NCBI GenBank assembly: GCA_013368325.1
Contig: JAACJK010000177.1
Span: 124,001 to 188,000, forward strand
DNA from: Ephemerocybe angulata
Taxonomy: Eukaryota > Basidiomycota > Agaricomycetes > Agaricales > Psathyrellaceae
Direction: 5' to 3'
DNA length: 64,000 bases
Shown: one piece after another, positions 53,694 to 64,000 of the stretch
How the letters are laid out: each line of letters begins with the position of its first letter
Numbering within the stretch: the first letter of the stretch is position 1
Made by a program: the position numbers and the translations under genes
Notes under the pieces: model-generated
Databases searched by the model: none
Seen by the model: the letters and a program-made list of their open reading frames with translations, nothing else
Told to the model about the DNA's origin: nothing

Positions 53694-54268
53694 GATGGAA
53701 GTGGGTGGGAGGTAGGTGCTAGCTAGGTGAGTGCGATCCGGGTATTATTCACATTCCTCTGACTGCTTTAAATATATATATATTTCGTAACGGCGGAATT
53801 ACATACGTGAAATGGTCAAGTCCATCCTATATCCGGGACAAATATGCTGCCACTCTCCCACTGTGGGGATATCTTTGTCACCTTGGCAAAGAGCGGGTAA
53901 ATAGCAAGTCTGGATTACCTCTGTTCAGATCCCTTTGTTTCAGGGCAAATATATCCCAATCTCGCAATATGATCACCGTGCGCCAAGCTAATACTTACTG
54001 TACGCTTTCGAGCAGTTCGACACCTGGTGTGACCTGTGACATTTTATGGTTTCAGCAAGGAGGTCCGGGACGTGTGACATAGGCCCGAATTACTATATTT
54101 GGTGCACGCGCCGTAGGCGCCCAGCCAAAATTCGCCTGTTTTTGGGAAAATCGATTCGACAGTACCTGAGTACCCGTCCTCGAACCATGAAACCCGAACT
54201 TTGCTCCGAGTTGCTTTGTCAAATGGCTTAGTGTTCTGATGTATGTATAGCAGCGGTACTGCGCAATC

Positions 54269-54356
54269 TGGCCATGACGCCCGGTGAGCTCGTTTCTTGG
54301 AGACCTCAATTATGGCCATGACGCCCGGTGAACTCGTTTCTCGGAGATCTCAATTA
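54269..54356 (+). repeat. 44-bp tandem duplication
   Basis: TGGCCATGACGCCCGGTGA and the following bases to CTCAATTA occur twice, at 54269-54312 and 54313-54356, with a few substitutions. Confidence 0.8.
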
Positions 54357-54548
54357 CATAATAGCCCCTTTGCTTTGCTCATGATCGTCGCTCTGGCGCT
54401 CAAAAATATTACGTACTAAGCCGCCGTGAGGACATCAAGGTATGTTGCATCTGGAACGAACTTCTGGGGATGTCACACTGCAGGTAGCCCATAATCTACG
54501 AGGGGAATGTGATGTCCGTTAGATGGTCTCGGGGATTTAAAATCTAGG

Positions 54549-54577
54549 ATACCTTGTATTCTCGGAATACAAGGTAT
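54549..54577. other. Perfect 13-bp hairpin
   Basis: ATACCTTGTATTC and its exact reverse complement surround the loop TCG, in an otherwise AT-rich gene-free stretch (53694-55831). No U-run follows, so it is not a bacterial-type terminator; it may be the end of an old palindromic element. Confidence 0.7.
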
Positions 54578-55831
54578 GGGTGATACTGAATATAAGAAGT
54601 GATATGGCCGGAGTATAAGAAAACATGCTTATGTAGAATATCTCTGCGGTGTGTATCTTATTTTTTTGAGGGAGTAGCCATGGGAACAGACCATCCCCTC
54701 AGTGGTTGAATCTTAAATCACTGACAAGCGATCCATTTTATGGGCATACTGTTTTTCAGATTTTCGATGACTGACAAGCTACATCAACAGTGCAGGCATG
54801 ACGGTGGATTTAGGATACTCAATCAAATCCTGAGGAGAATAAATTCTCGGGATGTATTCCACCCTGCCTGCAGTGTCAGGTAGCGCCGCTCTACAAGTGC
54901 AAACGACAATTTAGAAATCAAATATTGCCCTGAGTTTGTATTAATCGTACCTCGTTTGATTGGATGCAAATAATAGAATTCATCATACTGAGCAAACGAG
55001 AATGAATAAGGGTGAGTTCAGTCTAGGGCGTCCGGAAACTCGAATCCTGAGTAGTCGCCCACAATGTTGCTCAGTTTGATATGTGCGCATGTCCACTCGC
55101 AATGTCGGAACGTTGAACGATGATATCCGGGGTTCGATGTTCGAGATGCATATTCTACCGCGAGTATATTTGGTGTATCAGTCGCAACGCGAGCGTAGTG
55201 AGTCAGTCATACACACCATAGACGCGAAAATGGTGCTCTGAGTCGCCCCCCGTGTCCCATTATCCATATCATCTAACCTTACCATACTCAGTCTGTCGAA
55301 TGAACAGACTGATTCACTGAGTGACAGTCAGATCTGTGCGGCAAACTCAGAGAAATCAGGTCACAGGCACGAGTAGTGCTGGCTTACCGATGCCCGGAAA
55401 TGCGAATGCATGTTCATAGTGTCGGTGTCTCTACGAGATAGGCCAAGAGCTGCATTCAAATGCTCACGCGGAAATAAATCGGACGTTCGCAAGGTGGGTA
55501 TTCCATCCCGAGGTCTAGCTAAGCTACACTGAACATATACCATGTACAGCTCCGAAAGAGGGTGGATGGGTACCTAGGAGGAGCAGTGCACAAGCCAGAG
55601 CACGAGGGGATGGGACGAGAGAGCATATCGAGTGGGAGGAACGCACCGAATATGGAAGGAGCACGCCTGATCAAGCGAGCGGAGGCGCGAAGGGAGGACG
55701 CTCGTTGGAGGGAGGACATTGTGATGGGAAGGGAGAGGGACGGCGGTGGGATCTCCAACGCTAAGACCAACACAGACCCCGAACACTTAGTCATCAGATC
55801 GAAGATCCGTTCCTTGTTGGCTCCCACCACC

Positions 55832-57251
55832 ATGTCGTCGTCCCCAGAGCCCCATCGCTGTGCGTATCTCCCTCTATTTGTCTGTATTACGCGCTAGCGG
55901 AGCTGCAGCAGCACCCATCTCGCCGTCTTCAACGACGGATCAGCTCCACCACATGTCGAGCTCGCTGGCCTCGCCCACCCAGCGCCCGCACCGCCGCACA
56001 TCCGCACCTCCGACGCCCGTCTCGGGTCTCCAAGCTCGATCCCCTCCTCGCCCACATCCATGTACGCATTGCTCCCCACCCAACTGACGTACTCTAACAC
56101 CCCACAGCCACTCGTCCTCCTCCGCGATCTTCGAACGCGACATCGAGCCACTGCTGCTCCCGCCCTCGCCACCGCACCCGAACCGGCCTCTAGACCCACA
56201 CCGCATCCCGCGCGCCCGCGCGACGGAACAGCTCGAGTCGAGCGTGCCGAGCGTGCTCGACAGCGCCGCCGCCGCCCTCACCAGCGACACGGAGATCGCC
56301 GTGCTCGCGCCGCTCTCCCCCGCATCCCTCTTCGACGGCCGTGCGAGCGGCTTCGCCAGCCCGCTCAGCTTGAGGAGCCGAAGCCCGAGTCCCAGTCCGC
56401 GGCGCCCGGATAGTATGTTGCTGTCGAGCGTACAGCCCATTGCGCGATCTGTGAGCGGTGGATCGCAGGTCGCTTCGTCGCCGCCGTCCGTAGGTGGGAG
56501 TGTGCGATATGATGTGACGGATGAAGGAGGAGGGAGAGATACAAGGGGTTGCCGGCCGGGCGGGTGTGTTGTGAGTGTTCTCGTTCGTCGTTCGTCCACT
56601 CTATTCGGTGCTGTTCGACATCTCGGCACCTTCCATTCGAGGTTCCATCCCCGCCCTTGACCTCCCCTTTCCTTCGTCGACCCAGATCCTCCCAAGTTCG
56701 CACTCGTTTACTTATGTCTTCGCATCGCTTTGCCTCTGACCCTTTGATATCCGTTTCGTTTCGTTCCCGCATATGACCTCTACCCAATTACCACCCCCCA
56801 TACATACCTTCTATCATAATGCCGGGCGTCAGCGCAGGAGAGATCGGTGATCGTCAGCATCGTCGTCGTGTATCCAACGCTGCAACCGACGTCGTCGCCG
56901 TTCGTTCGTTCCACGACTCTCAGTCGACTCGCGATGCTCGATCGCATGTCGATTCACCCGCGCTCCTGCGCCCGTGACGAGCGGGAGGAGTTGGGTGGGG
57001 GATTTCGGGATCCGTGTGAGTCTTTTCGTTCGTTCGTTCGTCGTCGTTCCGTTTCCCCCGATCTTCGATATTCGACATCCAAGCTGCCCTCCGACCCTCG
57101 TTCGACGTTTGAGCTTCGACCACAGGCCCACGCACCCCAGCTTCAACGAAGATCGACCTCGAGCCTCTCGCGTTCGTACTCGATTCCTCGCACCCATCAC
57201 GTTCGGCCCTCCCCCTCTTTCTTTCAGTTTTCCATCTCGTTTCGCTCTTGA
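55832..57251 (+). CDS. Multi-exon gene of unknown function
   Basis: Proposed exons are 55832-55863, 55909-56061, 56108-56570 and 56838 onward; introns of 45, 46 and 267 nt keep phase. The protein is low-complexity (Ser, Pro, Ala, Arg) with a more conserved-looking core: AIFERDIEP, then RIPRARATEQLE, then SVPSVLDSAAAAL, and later a hydrophobic segment VIVSIVVVYP followed by REELGGGFRDP. The frame then stays open to a TGA at 57251, or a further intron (57016-57338) would end the protein at once. I do not recognise the family. The third intron and the possible fourth resemble each other in sequence. Confidence 0.5.
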
Positions 57252-57287
57252 CTCTGACCCCTTGATATCCATTTCTCGTTTCATATC

Positions 57288-58190
57288 TCATATGACCTCC
57301 CATACATATTTTATATCATAATCGCGGCGTCGGCGCAGGAGGAACGAAGGGCGGGGAAGCGGTGTATGTAGTCGAGGGGTGGATGGGGCTAGAGGTAGTC
57401 GGGAGGTGTGGTGGATGGGGGCGAGAGTCGAGAGGCGGTGAGGATGGGGTTGGATGAACGGGCAGCCATGGGTAGGAGGACGGCGGGTTAGTGGGACGTG
57501 GCCACACCGAGGAGAAGGCCGACATACCACGCCGACGATGGAATTAAGGCGGGGGCGGTTGGAGACGGATGATGCGATGATGTGGCGGGTAGTATCTAGG
57601 GCAGCGTGCGCGCTGAGGAAAGTGAGTTCTTCCATTTCGTATGCGTTCGTTGCGTTGGCGAGGTTTGCGCCGAGCATGACTTACATGCAGTATGCGACAA
57701 AGTCTGGGGTTTGCGACGAAGGGGATGGAGCGCTTCACCGCTAGCTGATCGTTTCTTCGCTTCCCATTCCGTGCGTCTCCTTCCGTTTGCGTTCTTCTTC
57801 TCCCCTCCGCGTCCCTCTCTCCTCTCTCGTCTCTAGAGCTGGTGATCGCCGCATGCCCCTGCGCCGCCCGTCTGCTCTAGATGCGCGAGAGGGAGGGCGA
57901 GTACACGTACTTGGGGCGAGTAGGTGAGGAGGACTGCGCGACAGTTTGGAGGCGAGGCTGGTGAATGAGACTGTGGGGAGTCTGGGAGGTCGTTTGAGGG
58001 GTGTGCGGAGGTTGTACTGGTCGTTGTCTGAGGGGAGGTGTGGGTGGGAGGAGGAGTGACGAGGGGAGGTGGGTTTGATTGGGGATTTGGTTGCTGAGCT
58101 CGAGTAGGCGATGGACCTGACTAAGCCTTTTCGAGTCTCCGCTGTGCGATGCCTAAGATGATGACGGTTGATTGGGTGCGTCGGGTACAC
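57288..58190 (-). CDS. Tentative reverse-strand gene, Ser/Pro-rich
   Basis: Coding-like pieces on the reverse strand include a serine- and proline-rich segment (about 58150-57905) ending near a GTACGTG donor, a short exon near 57738-57690 (KRSIPFVANPRLCR) followed by GTAAGTC...TTCCTCAG, and a further piece near 57610-57530 (DTTRHIIASSVSNRPRLNS) ending at GTATGTC. I could not join them into one verified frame. No domain is recognised. Confidence 0.25.
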
Positions 58191-59107
58191 ACCATCTTCC
58201 TTTGACCATTGAATCCCACACCGTCGCGCATACGCCCTTTCACTGACTTTAGTTCATTTCACTTCTTTCTTGCTGCTTAAATTGGTTTGTTTGCGATGGT
58301 GGGATGGCTACTGTGTAGGGACAATGCGCTGGAGGAGAATGTACCCCGACGAGCCCCTTTTGTTAATGCAATATATTCAAGTCCATTTAGAGCAATGCAC
58401 ATGCCGTATCCTCGCGAGAATGAGATCAGCTCCGCATACTATTAGAACCCTAAACACCCTCGCCGTTCTCCACTGCCTGAGTCGCTCCTGCCCCACCCCG
58501 CGAAGCGACCTCAGTTTCCTTCCTTGCGGCGCCCTCCTTCGTCCGAGGCCCTCATAACGCACCATCTCGATTGACCTATCCCCAAATCCCTCGTCGTCGG
58601 CTTCGGAGTCTTCTCCTGGGCGGGTGGATCGAAAAGAATTGATGAGACCGTCTTGCGTACGCCGGGATCCTCGGTCCTCCACATGTTGAGGAGAAGACGG
58701 TTTGCGAGGGTGGGGATAGTAGCGCAACCACTGCGGGTGCAGTTTGATCCTTGCAGCCGAGGGACCACCGCCGCCATACCCGCAGGATATGTCGCGCTCA
58801 CAGGGCGGTTACAAAGGACCCTGAGATATCTGTCGCGCACGCACAGAGCCTCGACCCTGATCAATGTTGATGAGCGCCGGGCCGTCGTGTGAACGGGTGC
58901 CGAACTGGCCAGCTCCACATGTGATAGCGTCGGCACTGGTGTATTATCTGGAAAGCTTACTGCATACCCTCGGGTAGGAGGGGAAGGGGTTCAGCCTTCA
59001 TACCCGTACATGTCCTCAGCCGATGCAGCGGAGCTCTGACCCTGAGCCTGCCAGTGCATCCGCGCGGCCAAGGCTCACCAGGCTATACTTAGTGGAAGCT
59101 CCATCAC
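58191..59107. other. Stretch with one weak reverse coding signal
   Basis: On the reverse strand near 58620-58440 a frame reads like a protein end (RPGEDSEADDEGFGDRSIE, then basic). No start, splice pattern or domain could be fixed. Otherwise I see nothing. Confidence 0.3.
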
Positions 59108-59108
59108 A

Positions 59109-59114
59109 TATAAA
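59109..59114 (+). promoter_or_regulatory. TATA box of secreted C2H2 gene copy A
   Basis: TATAAA about 55-60 nt before the ATG at 59169, in CACATATAAATAATACC. Confidence 0.55.
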
Positions 59115-59168
59115 TAATACCGCTCACCCTGCTAGGAGTGTACTTCCCCCTCCCAACTTCCTTCCGTC

Positions 59169-59744
59169 ATGCGGATTTCCACCTTCCCTACGATACTCTC
59201 CCTCGCCCTTTTCTTGTCTTCGTATGCGAATGCATACCGTTATGATGAGGTATGTGAATCGACACTCCATCTAGAAGGTATATATTAGCTCATCTCTTCC
59301 GAAATGTGCATTCGTGCCACGCATGTACAGCAGAACGAACTTGTCTACGCCAGGGAACCTCACTACGTGGACACCTTGTCGCACGAAATTTCCACCCGCG
59401 ACCTTCTCTCCGAACTCACTACGCGCGAGCTCATGGACGAGCTGCATCGTAGGGGTAACCCGCTCCCTAATTATTGTCCTTTTTGCGACGCTAAGTTTAA
59501 CAGCCCCTCATCGGTGAGTGGGCGTGCAATTAAACTTTTGGCGAGGCCGAAGATACTGCGGGTGCTGACTATACATAATACCAGTTAGCAGTCCACGTTA
59601 TGTACGGACACGGCCAAGGCACCTGCCTCAAGTGTCATCGGCATTTCGATCGGGATGTACGTCCACACCATCTTTTCGACTCGGTGAATATGAATTAAAG
59701 TGTTACCATAGGGGCAGAAACATTTCAATGAGTGCCGTGGTTAA
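59169..59744 (+). CDS. Secreted C2H2 zinc-finger protein, copy A, 122 aa
   Basis: Exons 59169-59249, 59331-59513, 59585-59656 and 59712-59744 are joined by introns of 81, 71 and 55 nt (GTATGT...TACAG, GTGAGT...CCAG, GTACGT...ATAG), all between codons. Residues 1-22 form a clear signal peptide (hydrophobic ILSLALFLSS, then YANA before the cut). The mature part has a helical, acidic-basic segment (TRDLLSELTTRELMDELHRRG). A classical C2H2 finger follows (C-x2-C-x12-H-x4-H, YCPFC...HVMYGH), then a second finger-like C-x2-C-x10-H-x3-C. Zinc fingers are normally nuclear, so export is odd; a host-acting effector or a processed peptide is possible but unproven. The exon plan is shared with copy B, which supports the model. 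Confidence 0.8.
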
Positions 59745-60479
59745 CATAGCTGCAAGAACACATTGGCGCCATTGTCCCCACCTGTCGCTTAGCTCTCGGG
59801 TGGACCTTCGAATACTTACGCAACTTCCAATGAAACTGTCGGACAATGTAACCCAGTTTTCTTTTCTGAACTCGTTGTATCAGGCATCCACCGCGATGTA
59901 GCATGTGTTAAACACCATGAGCAAGTCGATTCTACAGCTGGAATCGGTCGATGACATCGTACTAAATGATGCAGTCAAGGCCTAATTCATCATATTCGAC
60001 GAGAAAGTGCGACCTATCTCTGGAGCACATTCTCCCCTATAAACCCTGCAGTCGCGCAGGCACCTGCGTACTCCATCAAACAACGGGAGCACGGACATTA
60101 CCCACTTGCAGGGTTATTTCACAACCATGATGATGTTTCCAAAACAAGAGCCACACTAGCTGTATGCCTTATGTCTATGCACGAAACCTAAGCTTTGCAC
60201 CAAGTCTCGATTGAAATCTCGCGCTCACATATCTTACCTTTCCTATGAACCCTAAACCGCGAACCTTCCGTGTGTCCGATCGATTCTCAGGCCATCACAC
60301 GCTTGAAGGTACGGAGAGGATGGTACAGCTCGGGATACACCCCAAATTACAACCCACACATACACTGCGGTTGTAGCGACAGCCAGGAGGAAGTGAGAAA
60401 CCTACTGTGGCCTATATTACCCCATCCCTCCCCCCTGTTTCACTGCCGTGGACGTGATGCGGACGCACATTGGCAGAAT
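59745..60479. other. Intergenic stretch, nothing recognised
   Basis: AT-rich, short frames only. Copy C of the secreted zinc-finger gene begins after it, but its signal-peptide exon was not found here. Confidence 0.4.
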
Positions 60480-60512
60480 GAACTTGTTAATTACGCCAGG
60501 GAACCTCACACG

Positions 60513-61845
60513 CTATTTTTAGGAAACATTACGATGATAAAGCTTCGAAAGCTCAAAGAGTCGGTCGGGTCATCTGTGGACTGGAATCTCTCGTTGGATA
60601 TTTCCAACCGAGAGATGCGATTAACTTATATATGGCCCTCGTCGACCCGCATCTAACACATGGCTGTGAGATCACACTCGACACAAACGCCACCGCACTT
60701 GGACTACTCGAGAAAGTCCAAATTGCATTCCTGCGGCGCCTCCTTGGGCTTGGCCAGCGTTCAATCCTGTCGGTCCTGTATACCGAAACAGGTATCCTAC
60801 CCATCCGCTACAGAAGAATTCTCCTCGCGCTGGGCTATCTCAAGTATGTCGTAGGATGCGACGATCACCAGCTGGTCAAGGTCGCGATCCGCGAATGCAC
60901 CCAACTCACAGCAGCCAATCAACCAAATTGGCTCATGTCTCTGCGTGAGGTACTGGGAAAACTGCCTTTCCAAATGCAGATTCCTATGTTCCATGTCCTA
61001 CCATCCGCAGACGAGATCGACGCACTTATTGGTAGTGTGACACGAGGAGTCCACGGATTGCTACTTCAGGAAACCGAGGCCTCCGAGAAACTCTATCTTC
61101 TTCGGGGCCGAGTGGATCCAGCCACGGGCCTACCTACCGCGTGCAAATTTCGAGATTACCTCAATATCCGAAATGCACAGCATCGAAAGGCAGTTACCAA
61201 AGTGCTCACGTCAAACCACTGGTACGCGATCGAGTCCCTCCGCTATGCGAGAACCCCAGTGCCGCCCGAGATGAGGAGATGTCGCTTATGCCGCCAAAAA
61301 ATCGAGACCCCGGAACACGCAATGCTCGAGTGCGATGGTATCCCAGAGCTCGTTACACTCAGGCGGAGCTTCGTCCAAAAACTCATGCTACATTGTACTG
61401 AGACAACCACTCGTCGAATATCGGACATCCATGACTCCGCGCGTCTCCTGACGACGCTAATCAGCCTCCCCGACTCCATGAACGTGACAGCAGAGTATCT
61501 ATGGGACGTTAATGCATTATTCGACGAGCACCCAATATACGTACCCACCTAGACTCCCCCAATCTGCTAATTCTCATGTTCACCAGTCAAGGTCAAACAA
61601 TGGCAGGCATCGATTAGTAGATACAGTAGCACACTAGGTAGTCTGTTGTTACATCTCATGTATACTAGTAGGACTCCACGCCGGCTCGGCTTCTGAGGGA
61701 TGGACAATCCAAGGGATCAGTCGCCCTCAGCCCCGTGTCGGTACCAGGCTGATGAGGTTGGAGGGTCCCCTCATAATCAGCCTGGGGGCCGATGGTCAGT
61801 AGTGGCCCCCTGTCGACCTCAGAAATATACACACACACACACACA
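60513..61845 (+). mobile_element. 5'-truncated LINE (non-LTR retrotransposon)
   Basis: The insert begins CTATTTTTAGG inside copy C and ends in a run of AC repeats (61829-61850). CACACG occurs on both sides (60507-60512 and ending at 61851), a probable target duplication blurred by the AC tail. 5' truncation and a simple-repeat tail are the usual marks of target-primed reverse transcription. Confidence 0.75.
60617..61552 (+). pseudogene. LINE ORF2 C-terminal part with CCHC motif
   Basis: The frame encodes the region after the reverse transcriptase of a fungal LINE: NLYMALVDPHLTHGCE, then LGLLEKVQIAFLRRLLGL, then the terminal zinc motif C-x2-C-x8-H-x4-C (CRLC...EHAMLEC) near the end, and a stop at 61552. 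The RT core and endonuclease are missing because of 5' truncation. The remaining frame is intact, so the insertion is not old. Confidence 0.75.
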
Positions 61846-61850
61846 CACAC
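61829..61850 (+). repeat. (AC)n tail of the LINE
   Basis: Eleven AC units at the junction between the LINE and copy C. Confidence 0.9.
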
Positions 61851-62279
61851 GTCGATACCTTTTCGCACGAATCACCGCGCGCGACTTGCTCTCCGAACTC
61901 ACCATGCGCGAGCTGGAACGCAGGTCGCAAACAATTTGCAATGATTGTGGTCATAATGGTATTCGCAAAGCGAGAAAACGTGAGTAAACATGATGCATGC
62001 AGCTGTTGGTGAGGTCGACGATACTGCGGGTGCTGACAAGGGTTCTGTAGCCCAGCCCTCGCATACCTAACTTAGCAGAGGCGCACCTAAATAGAGTCGC
62101 GTCGTAGCGACCAGAACGGCGACTCTCAACGACCACTGCTCTCTGCGCCGACGCCGACACCGACATTATGGTATGTATAAGATACGTATGATGTGGTGTT
62201 GGGTTGAGGATACGTAGGCGTGAACGATCCTCCCAGCCGCCTCTCTGGCTCTAATACTCAAGTCCCAAACCACCGTGTT

Positions 62280-63600
62280 CTACGAGTACGTACATAGATG
62301 GGTGCGGCGTGCAGCGAGGAGGGCGTACAGTGCTCTGTAGCCATGTAGTATTATCGCCGTAGACCTCCGTAACTTAGTACATACTTCACACTTCGCCCGT
62401 ACCTTGCCCGTACCGCCATTTCCCGCACAATCCCAACCTGTCCGCCCTGAGTCCATACCTACCTCGCACACCGACATCCCCAAATGCACACCCACCCAAA
62501 TTCGACAATCCCCACAACGCCCTCGATCCAAACGCGATTCAATTGTATACAGAGTACGACTCGATCACCCTTCAAACTTCGCTGGAACCAGAACCCCTCT
62601 CCATCGTACAATCCCAGACCTCCCGCACCCAACTTCTCATCCGACATCCCGGGCCAAAACGCACATCAACCCGAACCGACGACCCACCACACTTTCAGCC
62701 CACCTCGGTACTAACCTCCGTCTGAATCCAATCCAATCCAAGATGAACATGAACGCACTCAGTCTACATTATGATATAAGATACGTGTGAGGTGGAGGTG
62801 GTAGTTGGGTTAACTTGGCTATGTGGGGAAGATATGCATAAATGCATTCAGCCTGCCTGCAGCTAGTGCAGCAGACTCAGGCTGCATGATCGTCGTAGAC
62901 GTCGGACTAGTCCCGATTGAACACCGGACCGTCGAGAAGGGTTATGTGCATAGATGCATTCAGCGTGCAGCGAGGAGGGGACGTACAGCGCACTTCAGCC
63001 ATGTACAATCGTTGTAGACCCTCGCCCCTCCGTAGACTCCACCCTGCATCCAAATTCACACTTCGCATGTACCCCACTCTATCCTACACTCCCAAACCCC
63101 CCATACCCTTCCTCACACCGACGTCCCCAAAGCCCACCCACCAGAACCGAGTCACGCCCCACCACACCACACCACACCGCGACCTCAATCCAATCCAAAG
63201 CTCGATTCAATTTAGACTAATACAATTGCCAAATTCACTACCATGTATAATTGTCGTAGACCTTCACTTCATACTTTCGCCCCTGTCCCTCTCCACCACA
63301 CAATTCCAGCCCTCCCACCCCTATCCACCTCCAACTTCCACTGCACCGACACCAAACGCCCACCTACCCGAACCTCGACCCAAACTTGATTCAATTAAGA
63401 CTCGTAAGGAGGATGGACATATATGAATGCGCGTATTCAGCGTGTTCCCAGGAGGACGGACGGACGGACGGACGGACGTGCAGCACGCAAATTCGCCCGT
63501 GTACTACCCGCAAACCCGACTCGTATAATACTATCGTACCTATACTTGACTCAATTACATATTCACACTTCGCTGTACCATACCACTCTGGCGGAGGTGG
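62280..63600 (+). repeat. Diverged long repeat units near the right edge
   Basis: A block with ATGCATTCAGCGTGCAGCGAGGAGG, an AGCCATGTA segment, TCGTAGACC, C-rich sequence and GATTCAATT occurs near 62300-62560, 62940-63215 and 63420-63560. A shorter relative (GCATTCAGCCTGC...GTCGTAGAC) lies near 62840-62910. Spacing is about 480-640 bp. (GGAC)n lies near 63456-63478. No reading frame is shared among the copies. It may be a subtelomeric or satellite-like array. Confidence 0.55.
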
Positions 63601-64000
63601 TGCGACTCGAGAGGGTGTGCGTCGATGCGGGAGTGGAGGTGAGGAGGTCAGAGTAGGACATGAACGAGAGCCGCTTCGTTGGCCCGTGGCTCGGAGACGG
63701 CGGGCTCGACAGCACACTCGCAATCTGCGATCCCCGCGGAGAGGAGGACATGTACACCACACTGTACCATCCGACGTCCGTGTACTATGTATCATCGCAG
63801 ACGCCGATGTCACCGCTGTCTGTTCCGAACCCCGCTAAGTAGCAAATGCGGTGCTATTACTGGGGCGAGCGAAACCACCATTTGAAATGGATTTTTTCGA
63901 TGCGATTAATACATCCTGGAAATCGTGAACAATCATTACTCACTGAACGAAGAGTTAGTCCATGCTTGACTAACGAGAAATCACATGTAGTTGCGATAGC
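63601..64000. other. Right edge, nothing recognised
   Basis: Short frames only; no motif, repeat or splice pattern that I can support. Confidence 0.4.

Larger units (their letters stand above)
60474..61990 (+). pseudogene. Secreted C2H2 gene, copy C, split by a LINE
   Basis: At 60476-60512 lies a match to the start of exon 2 (QNELV, YAREPH). The match resumes at about 61846 (HVDTFSHE, then TARDLLSELTMREL) after 1.3 kb of LINE sequence. One A is missing in GAATCACC compared with the expected GAAATCACC. After MREL a block is deleted, and the finger region is degenerate (CNDCGHNG). A donor GTGAGT near 61980 and intron sequence like that of copy A (GATACTGCGGGTGCTGAC) follow. No signal exon was found. 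Confidence 0.7.

Noticed and set aside
54549..54577. Bacterial-type terminator
   Set aside because: The window is eukaryotic and no U-run follows the stem.

Overview
The window looks like repeat-rich genomic DNA of a filamentous basidiomycete, most likely an agaricomycete. Genes are broken by short introns (about 45-80 nt, GT...AG). There is a small family of F-box-like genes of mushroom type, and the mobile elements are typically fungal: a chromodomain Ty3/gypsy element, a Helitron with a PIF1-type helicase, a Tad/LINE-like fragment and MITEs. No tRNA, rRNA or CRISPR was recognised.

Layout. 1-6.7 kb: the 3' end of an unidentified gene, an 89-bp hairpin-bearing minisatellite, then mostly unassigned DNA with small repeats. 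6.8-7.4 kb: a three-exon hypothetical gene. 7.65-18.9 kb: an F-box-like gene cut in two by a 10-kb rearranged gypsy complex (direct copy, inverted copy, direct copy, gag scrap). 19.1-22.8 kb: a second paralogue (reverse strand, one in-frame TGA), a three-exon small gene and a third, intact paralogue. 22.8-28.1 kb: a Helitron on the reverse strand (HUH Rep, helicase, C-terminal USP-like domain) with three frame breaks. 28.2-47.9 kb: an endonuclease IV (apn1-type) gene whose last intron is 17.2 kb long because it holds a 14.5-kb LTR retrotransposon and a 1.7-kb gag-only LTR element; its coding frame is also damaged. 48.9-49.3 kb: a MITE with perfect 50-bp TIRs. 53-62 kb: three copies of a gene for a small secreted C2H2 zinc-finger protein, two of them hit by different elements. 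55.8-57.3 kb: a multi-exon gene of unknown function. 62.3-63.6 kb: diverged repeats.

The most unusual object is the 14.5-kb LTR element (30865-45347). Besides gag, protease and pol it carries, between pol and the 3' LTR, two spliced genes on the opposite strand. Each has its own TATAAAA box 40-51 nt before the ATG and several canonical introns. One encodes a 697-aa protein with a cysteine pattern exactly matching the fungal Zn2Cys6 spacing; the other encodes a charged, lysine-rich protein whose stop codon overlaps the pol stop tail to tail.

Many frame breaks in the window have the form of a one-base loss, several in homopolymers, so real decay and assembly error must both be kept in mind. 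All calls come from reading the sequence and its translations by eye; no database search was done.
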